From the NCBI GenBank assembly GCA_013360185.1, contig JABWCO010000003.1:1-59218 (forward strand): a stretch of 59,218 nt of DNA, given 5' to 3'. The translations under genes and the position numbers were made by a program. This stretch comes from Bdellovibrio sp. Lineage in GTDB: Bacteria > Bdellovibrionota > Bdellovibrionia > Bdellovibrionales > Bdellovibrionaceae. Under the pieces are notes generated by a model. It saw only the letters and a list, made by a program, of their open reading frames with translations. It did no database searches and had not been told where the DNA came from. Shown one piece after another: positions 1-7,823 of this stretch. Within the stretch, counting starts at the first letter, position 1. Every line of letters starts with the position of its first letter.

Positions 1-350
1 GGGAATCCTCTGAGGGAATGGATAGACTCTGCCGAAACAAATGGTATATTTATTGCCCGTACAAGTAATATTCATTCCAGATTATTAATAGACTCTGATG
101 AATTGCAAGGATTTGCGATAGCAGACCATTTTGCCCCTTTTATTTTTGTAAATTCTGAAGACTGGAATACAGCACAGTTATTTACCTTGGTTCATGAACT
201 GGCTCATCTTTGGATTGCCGCCAGCGGTATTTCAAATGCTGTTAACTTCGATCAAATAAAAGGAAATACGTATCACAAAGTTGAGCGTTTCTGTAATGAG
301 GTGGCGGCATCTGCTTTAATGCCGGAAAAATTATTACGATCTGAAAACAT
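1..350 (+). pseudogene. ImmA/IrrE-type metallopeptidase fragment, cut at both ends
   Basis: The reading frame from base 1 encodes the middle of a COG2856-type (ImmA/IrrE) zinc peptidase. It shows an RGFA-like stretch (LQGFAIADHFAPFIFVN), the zinc motif HELAH in LVHELAHLWI, and the downstream glutamate helix FCNEVAASALMPE. Family members normally carry an N-terminal helix-turn-helix and a longer C-terminal part; both are absent. The 5' end lies outside the window, and the 3' side runs directly into MurD at about base 345-365. The stretch is richer in A/T than the murD body. ImmA/IrrE proteins typically belong to mobile elements or toxin-antitoxin-like pairs, so this is foreign to a dcw cluster. 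It may be an assembly join. Confidence 0.75.
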
Positions 351-1734
351 ATCTGAGTTTAGTGATTTAAAAGATAAAAGAATTTTAGTGGTCGGTTTGG
401 GTAAGACAGGGGCTTCTTTAGCGCACTTCTTAACGAAGCATGGCGCACAAGTGACGGTGACGGACCATAAGTCAAAACCGGAACTATCAACGCAGCTTGA
501 ACAGCTGGGTGATTTGCCCATCAAGTTTGAATTGGGTGGACACAGTCCAAAAACTTTCATTGCGCAAGACTTGGTGGTTTTGTCTCCGGGTGTGCCGAGC
601 AATTTAAAGATTTTTGATTACGCGCGTTCGCAAGGTATTCGTATCACGGGCGAGTTTGAATTTTCTGCGGGCTTTATCAAAGAGCCCATTATCGGAATTA
701 CAGGCACCAACGGTAAAACAACCGTGGCGAAAATCACAGAGGCGATGTTGACTGCTTCTGGGATTAAGACGTGGGTTGGTGGTGCTAATGAAAAACCTTT
801 GGTTGATTATTTGCGTGCTGATGACCGCGCCCAGGTGGTGATTGCGGAAGTTTCTAGCTTTATGCTTGAGCATTGTGACACTTTCAGCCCCATGAATGTG
901 GTCTTTACGAACTTAGCTGAAAATCACTTGGATCGTTATCGTTCCATGGAAGAATATGTTAATGCCAAACGCCGTATTTTCAAAAACACCAACCAGGCAA
1001 CGACGAGCATTTTGAATGCGGACGACAATGCCGTGGTTGAATTGGCTCGTGACCCGGCTGTGCAACGTGGACGTATTTTTTATTTCTCTCGTAAGCCGGC
1101 CTTAGAACCACAAATCATGAATATCGGTGGTGCTGTAAACATCGGCGATGAAATCAAAGTTCGTACGGGGCCAGAGATCGAAAGCTTCACGATCAAAAAC
1201 ATGAAAATGCGCGGTAAACACTCTGTGGAAAACATGATGGCAGCGATCCTGTCATCACGCGAGCACGGAGCCAGCCGTGAAGCCGTTCAATCTGTGATTA
1301 ACACTTTCACCAGCTTGCCTCATCGAATTGAATACGTGCGTAAAGTTGGCGGTGTGATGTTCTATAACGATTCAAAAGCGACCAATGTGCATGCCGTTTT
1401 GCGTGCCTTGGATACTTTTGATGAAAATGTGATTTTGATCGCTGGTGGTAAAGACACCAATCTGAACTATGAGCCTTTGCGGAACGCGGTAAAAAGAAAG
1501 GTCAAGACCTTGATCTTAGTCGGGGAAGCGAAAGAGCGTATCAATCGCGACCTTGGTGACTTCTCTGAGACCTTCTTGATCGGTACATTCGAGGAGGCGG
1601 TTTTAATCGCTTACCAAAAGTCGAGAATTGGTGACATTGTTCTATTGTCACCAGGCTGTTCAAGCTTTGACATGTTTGACAGTTTCGAAGAGCGCGGCGA
1701 TTATTTTAAGGAAATCGTTAAAAAGTTTAATTGA
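1..1734 (+). CDS. murD: UDP-N-acetylmuramoylalanine-D-glutamate ligase (MurD) with a foreign in-frame N-terminus
   Basis: MurD adds D-glutamate to UDP-MurNAc-L-Ala in the cytoplasm during peptidoglycan precursor synthesis. The MurD part begins about base 361 (SDLKDKRILVVGLGKTG, Rossmann-like start) and is complete to the stop: the ATP loop GITGTNGKTT, the NLAENHLDR segment, NDSKATN in the C-terminal domain, and the SPGCSSFDMFDSFEERG ending. The frame is open from base 1. The ORF track starts it at a TTG (103), but the residues before about 115 belong to an unrelated ImmA/IrrE peptidase. I see no ATG or RBS near base 361 that could serve as the native murD start. MurD function is sure; how it is initiated here is not. 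The native start is missing because of a fusion, a deletion or an assembly chimera. Confidence 0.9.
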   Translation, partial: GNPLREWIDSAETNGIFIARTSNIHSRLLIDSDELQGFAIADHFAPFIFVNSEDWNTAQLFTLVHELAHLWIAASGISNAVNFDQIKGNTYHKVERFCNEVAASALMPEKLLRSENISEFSDLKDKRILVVGLGKTGASLAHFLTKHGAQVTVTDHKSKPELSTQLEQLGDLPIKFELGGHSPKTFIAQDLVVLSPGVPSNLKIFDYARSQGIRITGEFEFSAGFIKEPIIGITGTNGKTTVAKITEAMLTASGIKTWVGGANEKPLVDYLRADDRAQVVIAEVSSFMLEHCDTFSPMNVVFTNLAENHLDRYRSMEEYVNAKRRIFKNTNQATTSILNADDNAVVELARDPAVQRGRIFYFSRKPALEPQIMNIGGAVNIGDEIKVRTGPEIESFTIKNMKMRGKHSVENMMAAILSSREHGASREAVQSVINTFTSLPHRIEYVRKVGGVMFYNDSKATNVHAVLRALDTFDENVILIAGGKDTNLNYEPLRNAVKRKVKTLILVGEAKERINRDLGDFSETFLIGTFEEAVLIAYQKSRIGDIVLLSPGCSSFDMFDSFEERGDYFKEIVKKFN

Positions 1735-1741
1735 TAAAAGT

Positions 1742-1761
1742 GGGCGGCATAGACGCCGCCC
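1742..1761 (+). terminator. GC-rich hairpin after murD
   Basis: Seven-base perfect stem GGGCGGC/GCCGCCC with a 6-nt loop, 7 bases after the murD stop. Only a short GTTT follows, so it may attenuate rather than fully terminate transcription before the downstream lipoprotein gene. Confidence 0.4.
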
Positions 1762-1786
1762 CGTTTCACATTGCCAGGAGGGCTTC

Positions 1787-2155
1787 GTGTCTCAACGTCT
1801 CTTTGTTCTTCTATCTGCAGCAGTCTTATTTCTTTCCGGTTGTGCCTCTGGCACCTTTAAAGCACGTCAAGAACAACGCGAAAAATTAGCGAATAGTTCT
1901 GGCATGTACTGCGAATTTGTCAGCGGTGACTTATTTCCAGATGTGGATGTGGAATTAAGTATGCAAATGGCGCGTCGCTGTGACTCTAATAAGAATTATT
2001 CCATCACTAATTATAAGAATTCTTCGGATCAATCCGGTGTTATTTATTGCTGTTCGACGGCAAGAAAGTCAGCGGCGGTAGCTCCTAAAAAACCGCAGTC
2101 AACAAATCCAAAAAGCGAAGCCACTGCAGATGGCGAAGAGATCATCGCCGAGTAG
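1787..2155 (+). CDS. Small lipoprotein of unknown function
   Basis: Predicted 122-aa lipoprotein. The ORF track starts inside murD. I prefer the GTG at 1787 because an AGGAGG ribosome-binding site lies 5-10 bases upstream and the protein then opens with a signal peptide (SQRLFVLLSAAVLFLSGC) whose lipobox LSGC places the lipidated Cys at residue 19. The mature part has several cysteines (YCEF, RRCD, YCCS) and a Ser/Lys/Pro-rich tail. I do not recognise a family. It sits between murD and ftsW, an unusual place for a lipoprotein, so an envelope or division-related role is possible but is only inferred from position. Confidence 0.75.
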   Translation: MSQRLFVLLSAAVLFLSGCASGTFKARQEQREKLANSSGMYCEFVSGDLFPDVDVELSMQMARRCDSNKNYSITNYKNSSDQSGVIYCCSTARKSAAVAPKKPQSTNPKSEATADGEEIIAE

Positions 2156-2169
2156 TTTTTGTGATAAAG

Positions 2170-2197
2170 CCGCTGGGTCCAGCTTTTTTGCCAGCGG
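2170..2197 (+). terminator. Weak hairpin/T-tract before ftsW
   Basis: CCGCTGG ... CCAGCGG can pair across a 14-nt loop. A smaller GCTG/CAGC hairpin inside it is followed by TTTTTT. It lies just after the lipoprotein stop. It could be a partial terminator, leaving ftsW dependent on a promoter in 2200-2245. Confidence 0.35.
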
Positions 2198-2257
2198 TAC
2201 TGAGACATAGACGATAAAATGGACTTCGGCTTAAACTAAAGGTCGGGAGTCCATACT

Positions 2258-3400
2258 ATGTTGAGATATCTTTCCAGCAGTCTATTCTTGGCCATTATTG
2301 CCCTTTTGGGAATTGGTCTTGTCCAGGTTTATTCTTCAAGTTTTATCTTCGCGATTGAATCCTACGGTGACGGGTTGTTCTTTTTTAAACGGCAACTCAT
2401 CTTTGCTTTCTTTTCCTTCGCTATTTTAGTTGGAACTATTCATATTCCGTTTCGATATATTGAAAAGTATGGTTGGGCTTTATGGTTGGTCGCGACCCTT
2501 GGCGTTTTGGCGACTTATGTGCCGGGTTTAGGTGTCCGCGTCGGGGGCGCAATGCGCTGGATTCAACTTCCGATGGGCGTCCGCTTTGAGCCGGGAGAAC
2601 TTTTAAAAATCTCTTTTAGTGTTTTGTTTGCGAGTTTGCTTTGTAGAAATGCAAACTTCTTAGCTCGGGTGAAGTGGCATTGGTTGGTTTTGGCCCTGCT
2701 GTTTCCGTTGGTGCTGTTGTTGAAGCAACCTGACTTTGGAACTTTTGCGATCATCTTGATGGTCGGCGTGACGTTGCTTTTTGCCTTCGGTTTGCAATGG
2801 AAGTACATCATTGCGACTTTGTCAGTTTTAACTCCTGCATTTTATTTTTTAGTGATGACAGTGGAATATCGTCGCGCGCGAGTTCTGGCATTTTTAGATC
2901 CATGGTCAGACCCCGCGCAAAAAGGCTTTCAGGTGATTCAGAGTATGCTGAGCTTTCACTCGGGTGGTTTGACAGGTGTGGGATTAGGACAAGGTCAAGG
3001 GAAGCTGTTCTTTTTACCTGAAGCACACACCGATTTTACCTTGGCCGTATTTGGCGAAGAAATGGGCTTTGTGGGTTTCGTGGCTATTTTGGCTCTGTAT
3101 GGATTTGTGGTCTTTCGTGGAATACAAATTGCGGTGAAGGCCGAGGAGCCTTTTAAAAAAGCTTTGGCTTTGGGGTTGTCAGCGACCTTTGCATTGAGTG
3201 TTTTTATTAATGCGGGTGTGGTGATGGGTCTTTTGCCTACGAAAGGTTTGACTCTTCCTTTCTTAAGTTATGGTGGCAGTTCTTTGGTGTCTTTGTGCTT
3301 TATGTTTGGTTTAATTCTGAACATCGAAAATTCGTTTGAAGAAGACAAGTTCTCGCGACGTTTTGGGTCACGTTGGACGACATCGAAAGTGAAAAAATAA
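2258..3400 (+). CDS. ftsW: Septal peptidoglycan polymerase FtsW (SEDS family)
   Basis: A 380-aa polytopic inner-membrane protein of the SEDS family, which polymerises lipid II glycan strands at the division septum together with a class B PBP. The sequence is hydrophobic along most of its length with about ten membrane segments. Typical SEDS motifs are VRVGGAMRWIQL near residue 90-105, FEPGELLKISF, and the near C-terminal LPTKGLTLPFLSYGGSS signature. Size fits the family. The start ATG at 2258 has a GGGAG site at spacing 8. The stop TAA overlaps the murG ATG by one base, implying coupled translation. Gene order (murD-ftsW-murG) supports FtsW rather than RodA. Confidence 0.95.
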   Translation: MLRYLSSSLFLAIIALLGIGLVQVYSSSFIFAIESYGDGLFFFKRQLIFAFFSFAILVGTIHIPFRYIEKYGWALWLVATLGVLATYVPGLGVRVGGAMRWIQLPMGVRFEPGELLKISFSVLFASLLCRNANFLARVKWHWLVLALLFPLVLLLKQPDFGTFAIILMVGVTLLFAFGLQWKYIIATLSVLTPAFYFLVMTVEYRRARVLAFLDPWSDPAQKGFQVIQSMLSFHSGGLTGVGLGQGQGKLFFLPEAHTDFTLAVFGEEMGFVGFVAILALYGFVVFRGIQIAVKAEEPFKKALALGLSATFALSVFINAGVVMGLLPTKGLTLPFLSYGGSSLVSLCFMFGLILNIENSFEEDKFSRRFGSRWTTSKVKK

Positions 3401-4470
3401 TGATTAAAAAAACTATCGTGATCGCAGGGGGTGGTACCGGCGGTCATATCTATCCGGGCATTGCGATTGCTCGGGCGATCCAGAAAATGGACGCCTCCGT
3501 AGAGGTGCATTTTGTCGGAACGGCCCTTGGCTTAGAATCTAAGATTATTCCTCGCGAGGGTTTTCCTCTGCACCTGATTGAATCAGGTCGTTTGAATGTG
3601 AAAAGTCCTGTTCAAAAATTAAAGACCCTTCTGAAAATTCCTGTGGGTTTTTGGCAATCGATTCGTTTGTTGGGACAGTTAAAGCCTTTGTACGTGATCG
3701 GCGTGGGTGGATATGCTTCAGGGCCTTTTGTGTTAGCTGCCAGTATTATTGGCTTTAATACGGCCATTTGGGAGCCCAATGCGATGCCTGGCATGGCCAA
3801 TCGTTTGTTAGCACGATTTGTCGACAAGTGCTTTGTAGTTTTTGCCGAGGCGAAAAAACATCTGAAAAATAAAAACATTCTGCAAACGGGGATGCCTGTG
3901 CGCGAGGAAATTGAAAGAGCACAAAGGGCGGAGCGCAAGGATGATAAATTTCACCTTTTGTCATTTGGCGGAAGCCAAGGGGCGCGTACGATCAACTATT
4001 GCCTGAACGACGCGGTCATGAAGGGGGGCGAGTGGACCCAGGGACTTTCTGTCGTTCATCAGTTAGGCAGTTTAGATTTTTCTGATGTCTCCAAAAAGTA
4101 TCAGGGGGCTCCGTGTGAGGTGGACCCGCATGAATTTATTTATGATATGCCTAAATATTACAGTTGGGCAGATATTGTGGTTAGCCGCGGTGGAGCAAGT
4201 TCTATCGCCGAGGCGGCCGCGTTTGGAATTATTCCTATTATCATTCCGTTGCCTGCGGCTGACGATCACCAGCAAAAAAATGCTGAAAGTCTGGTGCAAA
4301 AAAATGCAGGGCGCATGATCTTGCAGAAAGATTTAACTCCGGCTAGGTTGATCTCTGAGATTCAATCGCTGCGTCAGGATAAGGCTTTGCGAGAGCAAAT
4401 GGTTCAAAACATAAAAAGCTTTTATATTCCTCAAGCGGCTTCAGCTATCGCAAAGGAAATCTTGCAATGA
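3400..4470 (+). CDS. murG: MurG, UDP-GlcNAc:lipid I N-acetylglucosaminyltransferase
   Basis: MurG makes lipid II by transferring GlcNAc to lipid I on the inner face of the cytoplasmic membrane. The N-terminal glycine-rich loop is GGGTGGHIYPG, the second domain begins with SFGGSQGARTIN, and the UDP-GlcNAc-binding region SRGGASSIAEAAAFG ... DDHQQKNAE is present. The track starts at 3373, but those residues lie inside ftsW. The ATG at 3400, which overlaps the ftsW stop (TAATG), gives the normal start MIKKTIVIAGGG and a 356-aa protein of usual length. The 3' end overlaps murC by four bases (ATGA). Confidence 0.95.
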   Translation: MIKKTIVIAGGGTGGHIYPGIAIARAIQKMDASVEVHFVGTALGLESKIIPREGFPLHLIESGRLNVKSPVQKLKTLLKIPVGFWQSIRLLGQLKPLYVIGVGGYASGPFVLAASIIGFNTAIWEPNAMPGMANRLLARFVDKCFVVFAEAKKHLKNKNILQTGMPVREEIERAQRAERKDDKFHLLSFGGSQGARTINYCLNDAVMKGGEWTQGLSVVHQLGSLDFSDVSKKYQGAPCEVDPHEFIYDMPKYYSWADIVVSRGGASSIAEAAAFGIIPIIIPLPAADDHQQKNAESLVQKNAGRMILQKDLTPARLISEIQSLRQDKALREQMVQNIKSFYIPQAASAIAKEILQ

Positions 4471-5831
4471 AGTTACAACACGCTAAATTTCACTTCGTCG
4501 GGGTTGGCGGCATCGGCATGTGTGGTCTTGCTGAACTTTTACACAATATCGGAGCGAAAGTTTCGGGAAGTGACATCGCGGACAATGCCAACACAGATCG
4601 TTTGAAAGATCTGGGTGTGAAAATTTATAAAGGTCATGCGGCAACTAATATTGGCGATGCCGACGTGGTGGTTTATTCCAGCGCGATTCAATATGGCAAT
4701 CCTGAAATTTCTGAGGCTCGGGCCCGACAGATCCCCTTGATTCCTCGTGCCGAGGCTTTGGCTGAAATCATGCGTTTAAAGCGCGGCATTGCGGTGGCGG
4801 GAACCCACGGGAAAACGACAACGACTTCCATGACTTCAGCGATCTTTTTAGAAGCCGGATTAAAGCCTACGATTGTTGTGGGTGGTCGCTTTGAATTGAT
4901 TAAGTCCACGGCGATGCTGGGGACGGGCGAGTGGTTAGTGGCAGAGGCTGATGAGTCTGATGGCAGCTTTAATAAGTTGTCTCCGGAAATTGCTATCATT
5001 ACGAATATTGATGCCGACCATTTGGATCACTATAAAACTTTTGAAAATTTGCAGAAGGCATTTCATGACTTTGCTTTGAAGGTGCCTTTCTATGGGAAAA
5101 TCATCGCGTGTGGTGATGATCTTGTAGTTCGTCAGATTTTTGAGCACTTTCCAAAACGCATTGAGCTTTACGGTTTTGATGAACGCAGTGATTTGATCTT
5201 AAGCGGAGAACAAGGGAAGTATTCTTTATATCGCAACGATCGTTTGCTGGGCTCTAAAACTTTGATCGGCGACTTTAAGCTGAATGTCCCGGGCCGCCAC
5301 AATGCCTTAAATGCAGTGGCTGCGATCAGCGCTGGCATGGCTGCTGGTATTTCTTTTGCGGATTGTGCCAAGGGTTTACAGCGCTATGAAGGTGTGGATC
5401 GTCGTTTTCACTTTAAGGGTGAAAAAAGTGGCATCCGTGTTTATGACGATTACGGGCATCATCCCACAGAAGTGCGGGCCGTCTTGCAAGCCTTCCGTGA
5501 AAAGTATCCCGACAAGCGTTTGGTGGTCTTTTTTCAACCACACAGATATTCACGCACAGAACATTGCTGGCACGATTTTACGACGGCATTCAAAGAAGCA
5601 GATCAAGTTTTGCTGACAGATATTTATCCCGCGGGTGAAGCGCCTATTCCAGGTGTGACCAGTGAAAAACTGGCGCAAGAAATGAAACACGAACACACTC
5701 AGTATTTTGTCCGTGATGAAAAAGCGACACAAAAGATATTGGGGATGTTGAAAAAAGATGACGTCTTTATCACCTTAGGTGCGGGCGATGGTTGGAAGCT
5801 GGGGATGGATGTTCTGAAAAACATCAACTAA
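4467..5831 (+). CDS. murC: UDP-N-acetylmuramate-L-alanine ligase (MurC)
   Basis: MurC attaches L-Ala to UDP-MurNAc, the first amino-acid addition to the peptidoglycan stem. The 454-aa protein has the UDP-binding N-terminal loop GVGGIGMCGLAELL, the ATP loop GTHGKTTTTSM at about residue 111, NIDADHLDHY in the central domain, and DDYGHHPTEV and FQPHRYSRT in the C-terminal domain. Length is normal. It is translationally coupled to murG by an ATGA overlap. The stop lies inside an 11-bp palindrome shared with the convergent downstream gene. In many dcw clusters murB follows; here it is replaced by a reverse-strand gene. Confidence 0.96.
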   Translation: MKLQHAKFHFVGVGGIGMCGLAELLHNIGAKVSGSDIADNANTDRLKDLGVKIYKGHAATNIGDADVVVYSSAIQYGNPEISEARARQIPLIPRAEALAEIMRLKRGIAVAGTHGKTTTTSMTSAIFLEAGLKPTIVVGGRFELIKSTAMLGTGEWLVAEADESDGSFNKLSPEIAIITNIDADHLDHYKTFENLQKAFHDFALKVPFYGKIIACGDDLVVRQIFEHFPKRIELYGFDERSDLILSGEQGKYSLYRNDRLLGSKTLIGDFKLNVPGRHNALNAVAAISAGMAAGISFADCAKGLQRYEGVDRRFHFKGEKSGIRVYDDYGHHPTEVRAVLQAFREKYPDKRLVVFFQPHRYSRTEHCWHDFTTAFKEADQVLLTDIYPAGEAPIPGVTSEKLAQEMKHEHTQYFVRDEKATQKILGMLKKDDVFITLGAGDGWKLGMDVLKNIN

Positions 5832-5847
5832 CGGTTGTTAGTTGATG
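5822..5847. terminator. Perfect 11-bp palindrome spanning both convergent gene ends
   Basis: CATCAACTAAC-GGTT-GTTAGTTGATG. The murC stop (5829-5831) lies in the left arm and the opposite-strand stop (5838-5840) in the right arm, so the two proteins both end in Ile-Asn. No T-tract follows on either strand. The stem can form in either transcript and probably protects or separates the convergent messages. Confidence 0.55.
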
Positions 5848-7655
5848 CGGTTCATACAATTCCAGTTTGCCTTAAAGCGGTTGCCTTGAATTTTCATCGA
5901 CGAAGCCAGTCCTAAACATTCTGAGCGGCTGAGTTGTTTTTGCATAGACAATTTGTTCCAGCAGAACCAGCGAACATCGTCGGAATTTTCCGGATCGGCA
6001 TTTCTGCTGGCAGCTTCGATACAAACATTGAGATGAATGTCTGTCGTGAACCGAGTGAGGCATTGCCAATCTAAGCCCGTCACACTTTGAGTTTCAAACT
6101 GTCTTGCGACTTGTTGACACTTCATTGGCGAATCAATTTGCTCTTCGAAATCTTTGTAACAGCCCCAGCGATAGCCATCTCGCGAATCTGCGGAATCCTG
6201 TTTATTCGCGGCAGATAAACAGCTTTCAAGGTTTGCAGGTAACAATTCATTTTCTAAAAAGAGACTTAGATTGTAGGCCATATCAATACGATCACGTTGA
6301 CTCCAGTCTGTCGAAGCATTGACCAGACGGTCTTTCTCAGCAAAAGACAAACGATCTTTGACGGCACGAATGGCCTCGCGTCGTAAAGACACATCTGTCG
6401 TCAAGGTCATGCTCTTTAGCTGAGCTTCAATTTTTTTGTCAAATGATCCGAAACATTGTGCCAGTCTAGGGATGAATTGTTTTGTGGTGCTGTTCAATAG
6501 AATCCATTCGCCTCTGAGTTCCGTGTTTTGCAAAAGATCTTTCATCGCACAGAATTGATCCGTGACGATAAAGTTTAAACCTTCGGCCAAGCGAGTGGCG
6601 ATCAGTATTTCTTGCTGATCGTTTTTTACAACCGGTGGAATTAGGCCCAAGCTTTCTTGCAGATTCAAGAACTGAAATTTCATTTTCAAGGGCAAAGATC
6701 TAGCCGCACTGATTTCTTGGAAGAAGCTTTCAAAATTGGTGCGAGCTTCGCTGGATGTTTGCATTGTGCTCTTTAGAAGTTTTATAAAGGTCGGATTGTT
6801 CACGGCCTCCAGTAAAGGCTCATAGTATTTTTTTAAGTGAATTTTTTTGGATAGAAACTGAATCGCCTCTTGATTTTGTTCAGTACTTTGCGAAAGGGCT
6901 TTGCATGTTAAGTTTTTATAGTTTTTGTCCATGTCTTGTGCTGGATTGACGATGCGATAACCGACACCAGCGAAAGCTTGTTTGAATTTATTTAAGTCAG
7001 GTCCTTGGCTGAAAAGTGTTTCAGCACTTGTGCCTTTAAGTGCTTGGCGCATTAAAGGGCCTGAGTACTTTCCTAAGGGACTTGTGCTGGCAAAACCGTG
7101 CAGGCGTTCGACGTTTTGAAACGCTGAAGAAAAGATTTGGCTGATGCTCATGCCGTATTCGGAATATCTGGAAAAGGCGACGCGTTCAGCGAGGTCCCGT
7201 GGAAAGCCGTTTTTGATAAGTACTTCGACGTATTCCTCGATAGAGCGCTTATCCGGAACTTTTGTTGCTAACGTGTTGCAGCCCATCAGGAACACATCTT
7301 TGGGTTTGCTCAAAATCCCTGGGCAAGAGTTTTCACAGCTCAGTCGTTCAAGTTCCTTAAGATCCAAAGTGGTGCCAACGCCCTCTCCAAAAAAAACGCC
7401 GCCAAAGTGGCCTGACACCAGCAGGACATCACACTCAATACCTGATTTGCAGGCTTGTGCCAGCCAAGAGGGGTCTTTGCTTTCGGGAACGAGTTCCGTG
7501 ATTTCGACGTCTTTGCCGCCGTACAGGTTTTTTAAAACTTCACGTTCTTCGACAGAATTTAACGTCATTGTGCAGATGCGTTTGCTGGCCGCCAGCGTGT
7601 AAAGGGGACTTAGAAACGTGAATAGAATTATGAGACGTGCCGCAAGTGTTTTCAT
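5838..7655 (-). CDS. Exported protein with a possible clan-CD-like His/Cys dyad and Cys/Trp repeats
   Basis: The start was moved from the TTG at 7673 to the ATG at 7655, giving 605 aa with a clean signal peptide (MKTLAARLIILFTFLSPLYTLAAS). I do not recognise a named family. The N-terminal third contains VLLVSGHFGG (about residues 80-90) and VFLMGCNTLA (about 125-135). Together these resemble the His-Gly and Cys strands of CHAT/caspase-like (clan CD) cysteine peptidases. That is a pattern match only. The C-terminal about 130 residues hold four short repeats of the form Cys-x3-Ala ... Arg/Asp-Trp-x-Cys (for example YRWGCYKDF, LDWQCLTRF, VRWFCWNKL, ANWNCMNRI), probably disulfide-linked outside the cytoplasm. 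The gene is convergent with murC and interrupts the dcw cluster. Confidence 0.75.
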   Translation of the reverse strand: MKTLAARLIILFTFLSPLYTLAASKRICTMTLNSVEEREVLKNLYGGKDVEITELVPESKDPSWLAQACKSGIECDVLLVSGHFGGVFFGEGVGTTLDLKELERLSCENSCPGILSKPKDVFLMGCNTLATKVPDKRSIEEYVEVLIKNGFPRDLAERVAFSRYSEYGMSISQIFSSAFQNVERLHGFASTSPLGKYSGPLMRQALKGTSAETLFSQGPDLNKFKQAFAGVGYRIVNPAQDMDKNYKNLTCKALSQSTEQNQEAIQFLSKKIHLKKYYEPLLEAVNNPTFIKLLKSTMQTSSEARTNFESFFQEISAARSLPLKMKFQFLNLQESLGLIPPVVKNDQQEILIATRLAEGLNFIVTDQFCAMKDLLQNTELRGEWILLNSTTKQFIPRLAQCFGSFDKKIEAQLKSMTLTTDVSLRREAIRAVKDRLSFAEKDRLVNASTDWSQRDRIDMAYNLSLFLENELLPANLESCLSAANKQDSADSRDGYRWGCYKDFEEQIDSPMKCQQVARQFETQSVTGLDWQCLTRFTTDIHLNVCIEAASRNADPENSDDVRWFCWNKLSMQKQLSRSECLGLASSMKIQGNRFKANWNCMNRIN

Positions 7656-7771
7656 AGGGAGATTGCGGTGCAAAAGCGATTCCGTTTTAAGGACGTAATA
7701 GAGCGGAAAAGGAGGTGTTTTTGGCGACTTTTAGTGACGTAAATAGGCGGGGTGTCTGAACCTAAGACACT

Positions 7772-7801
7772 TTGACTTCGGGTGTTTTTGCTTCTTAGAA
7801 T
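7772..7801 (+). promoter_or_regulatory. Likely sigma-70-type promoter for ggt
   Basis: TTGACT, an 18-nt spacer, then TAGAAT. The predicted start of transcription lies about 15 bases before the ggt ATG, leaving an AAAGAGG ribosome-binding site in a short leader. The adjacent reverse gene starts at 7655, so this is a divergent intergenic region. Confidence 0.5.
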
Positions 7802-7823
7802 AAATACTTCAAAAGAGGTTAAG

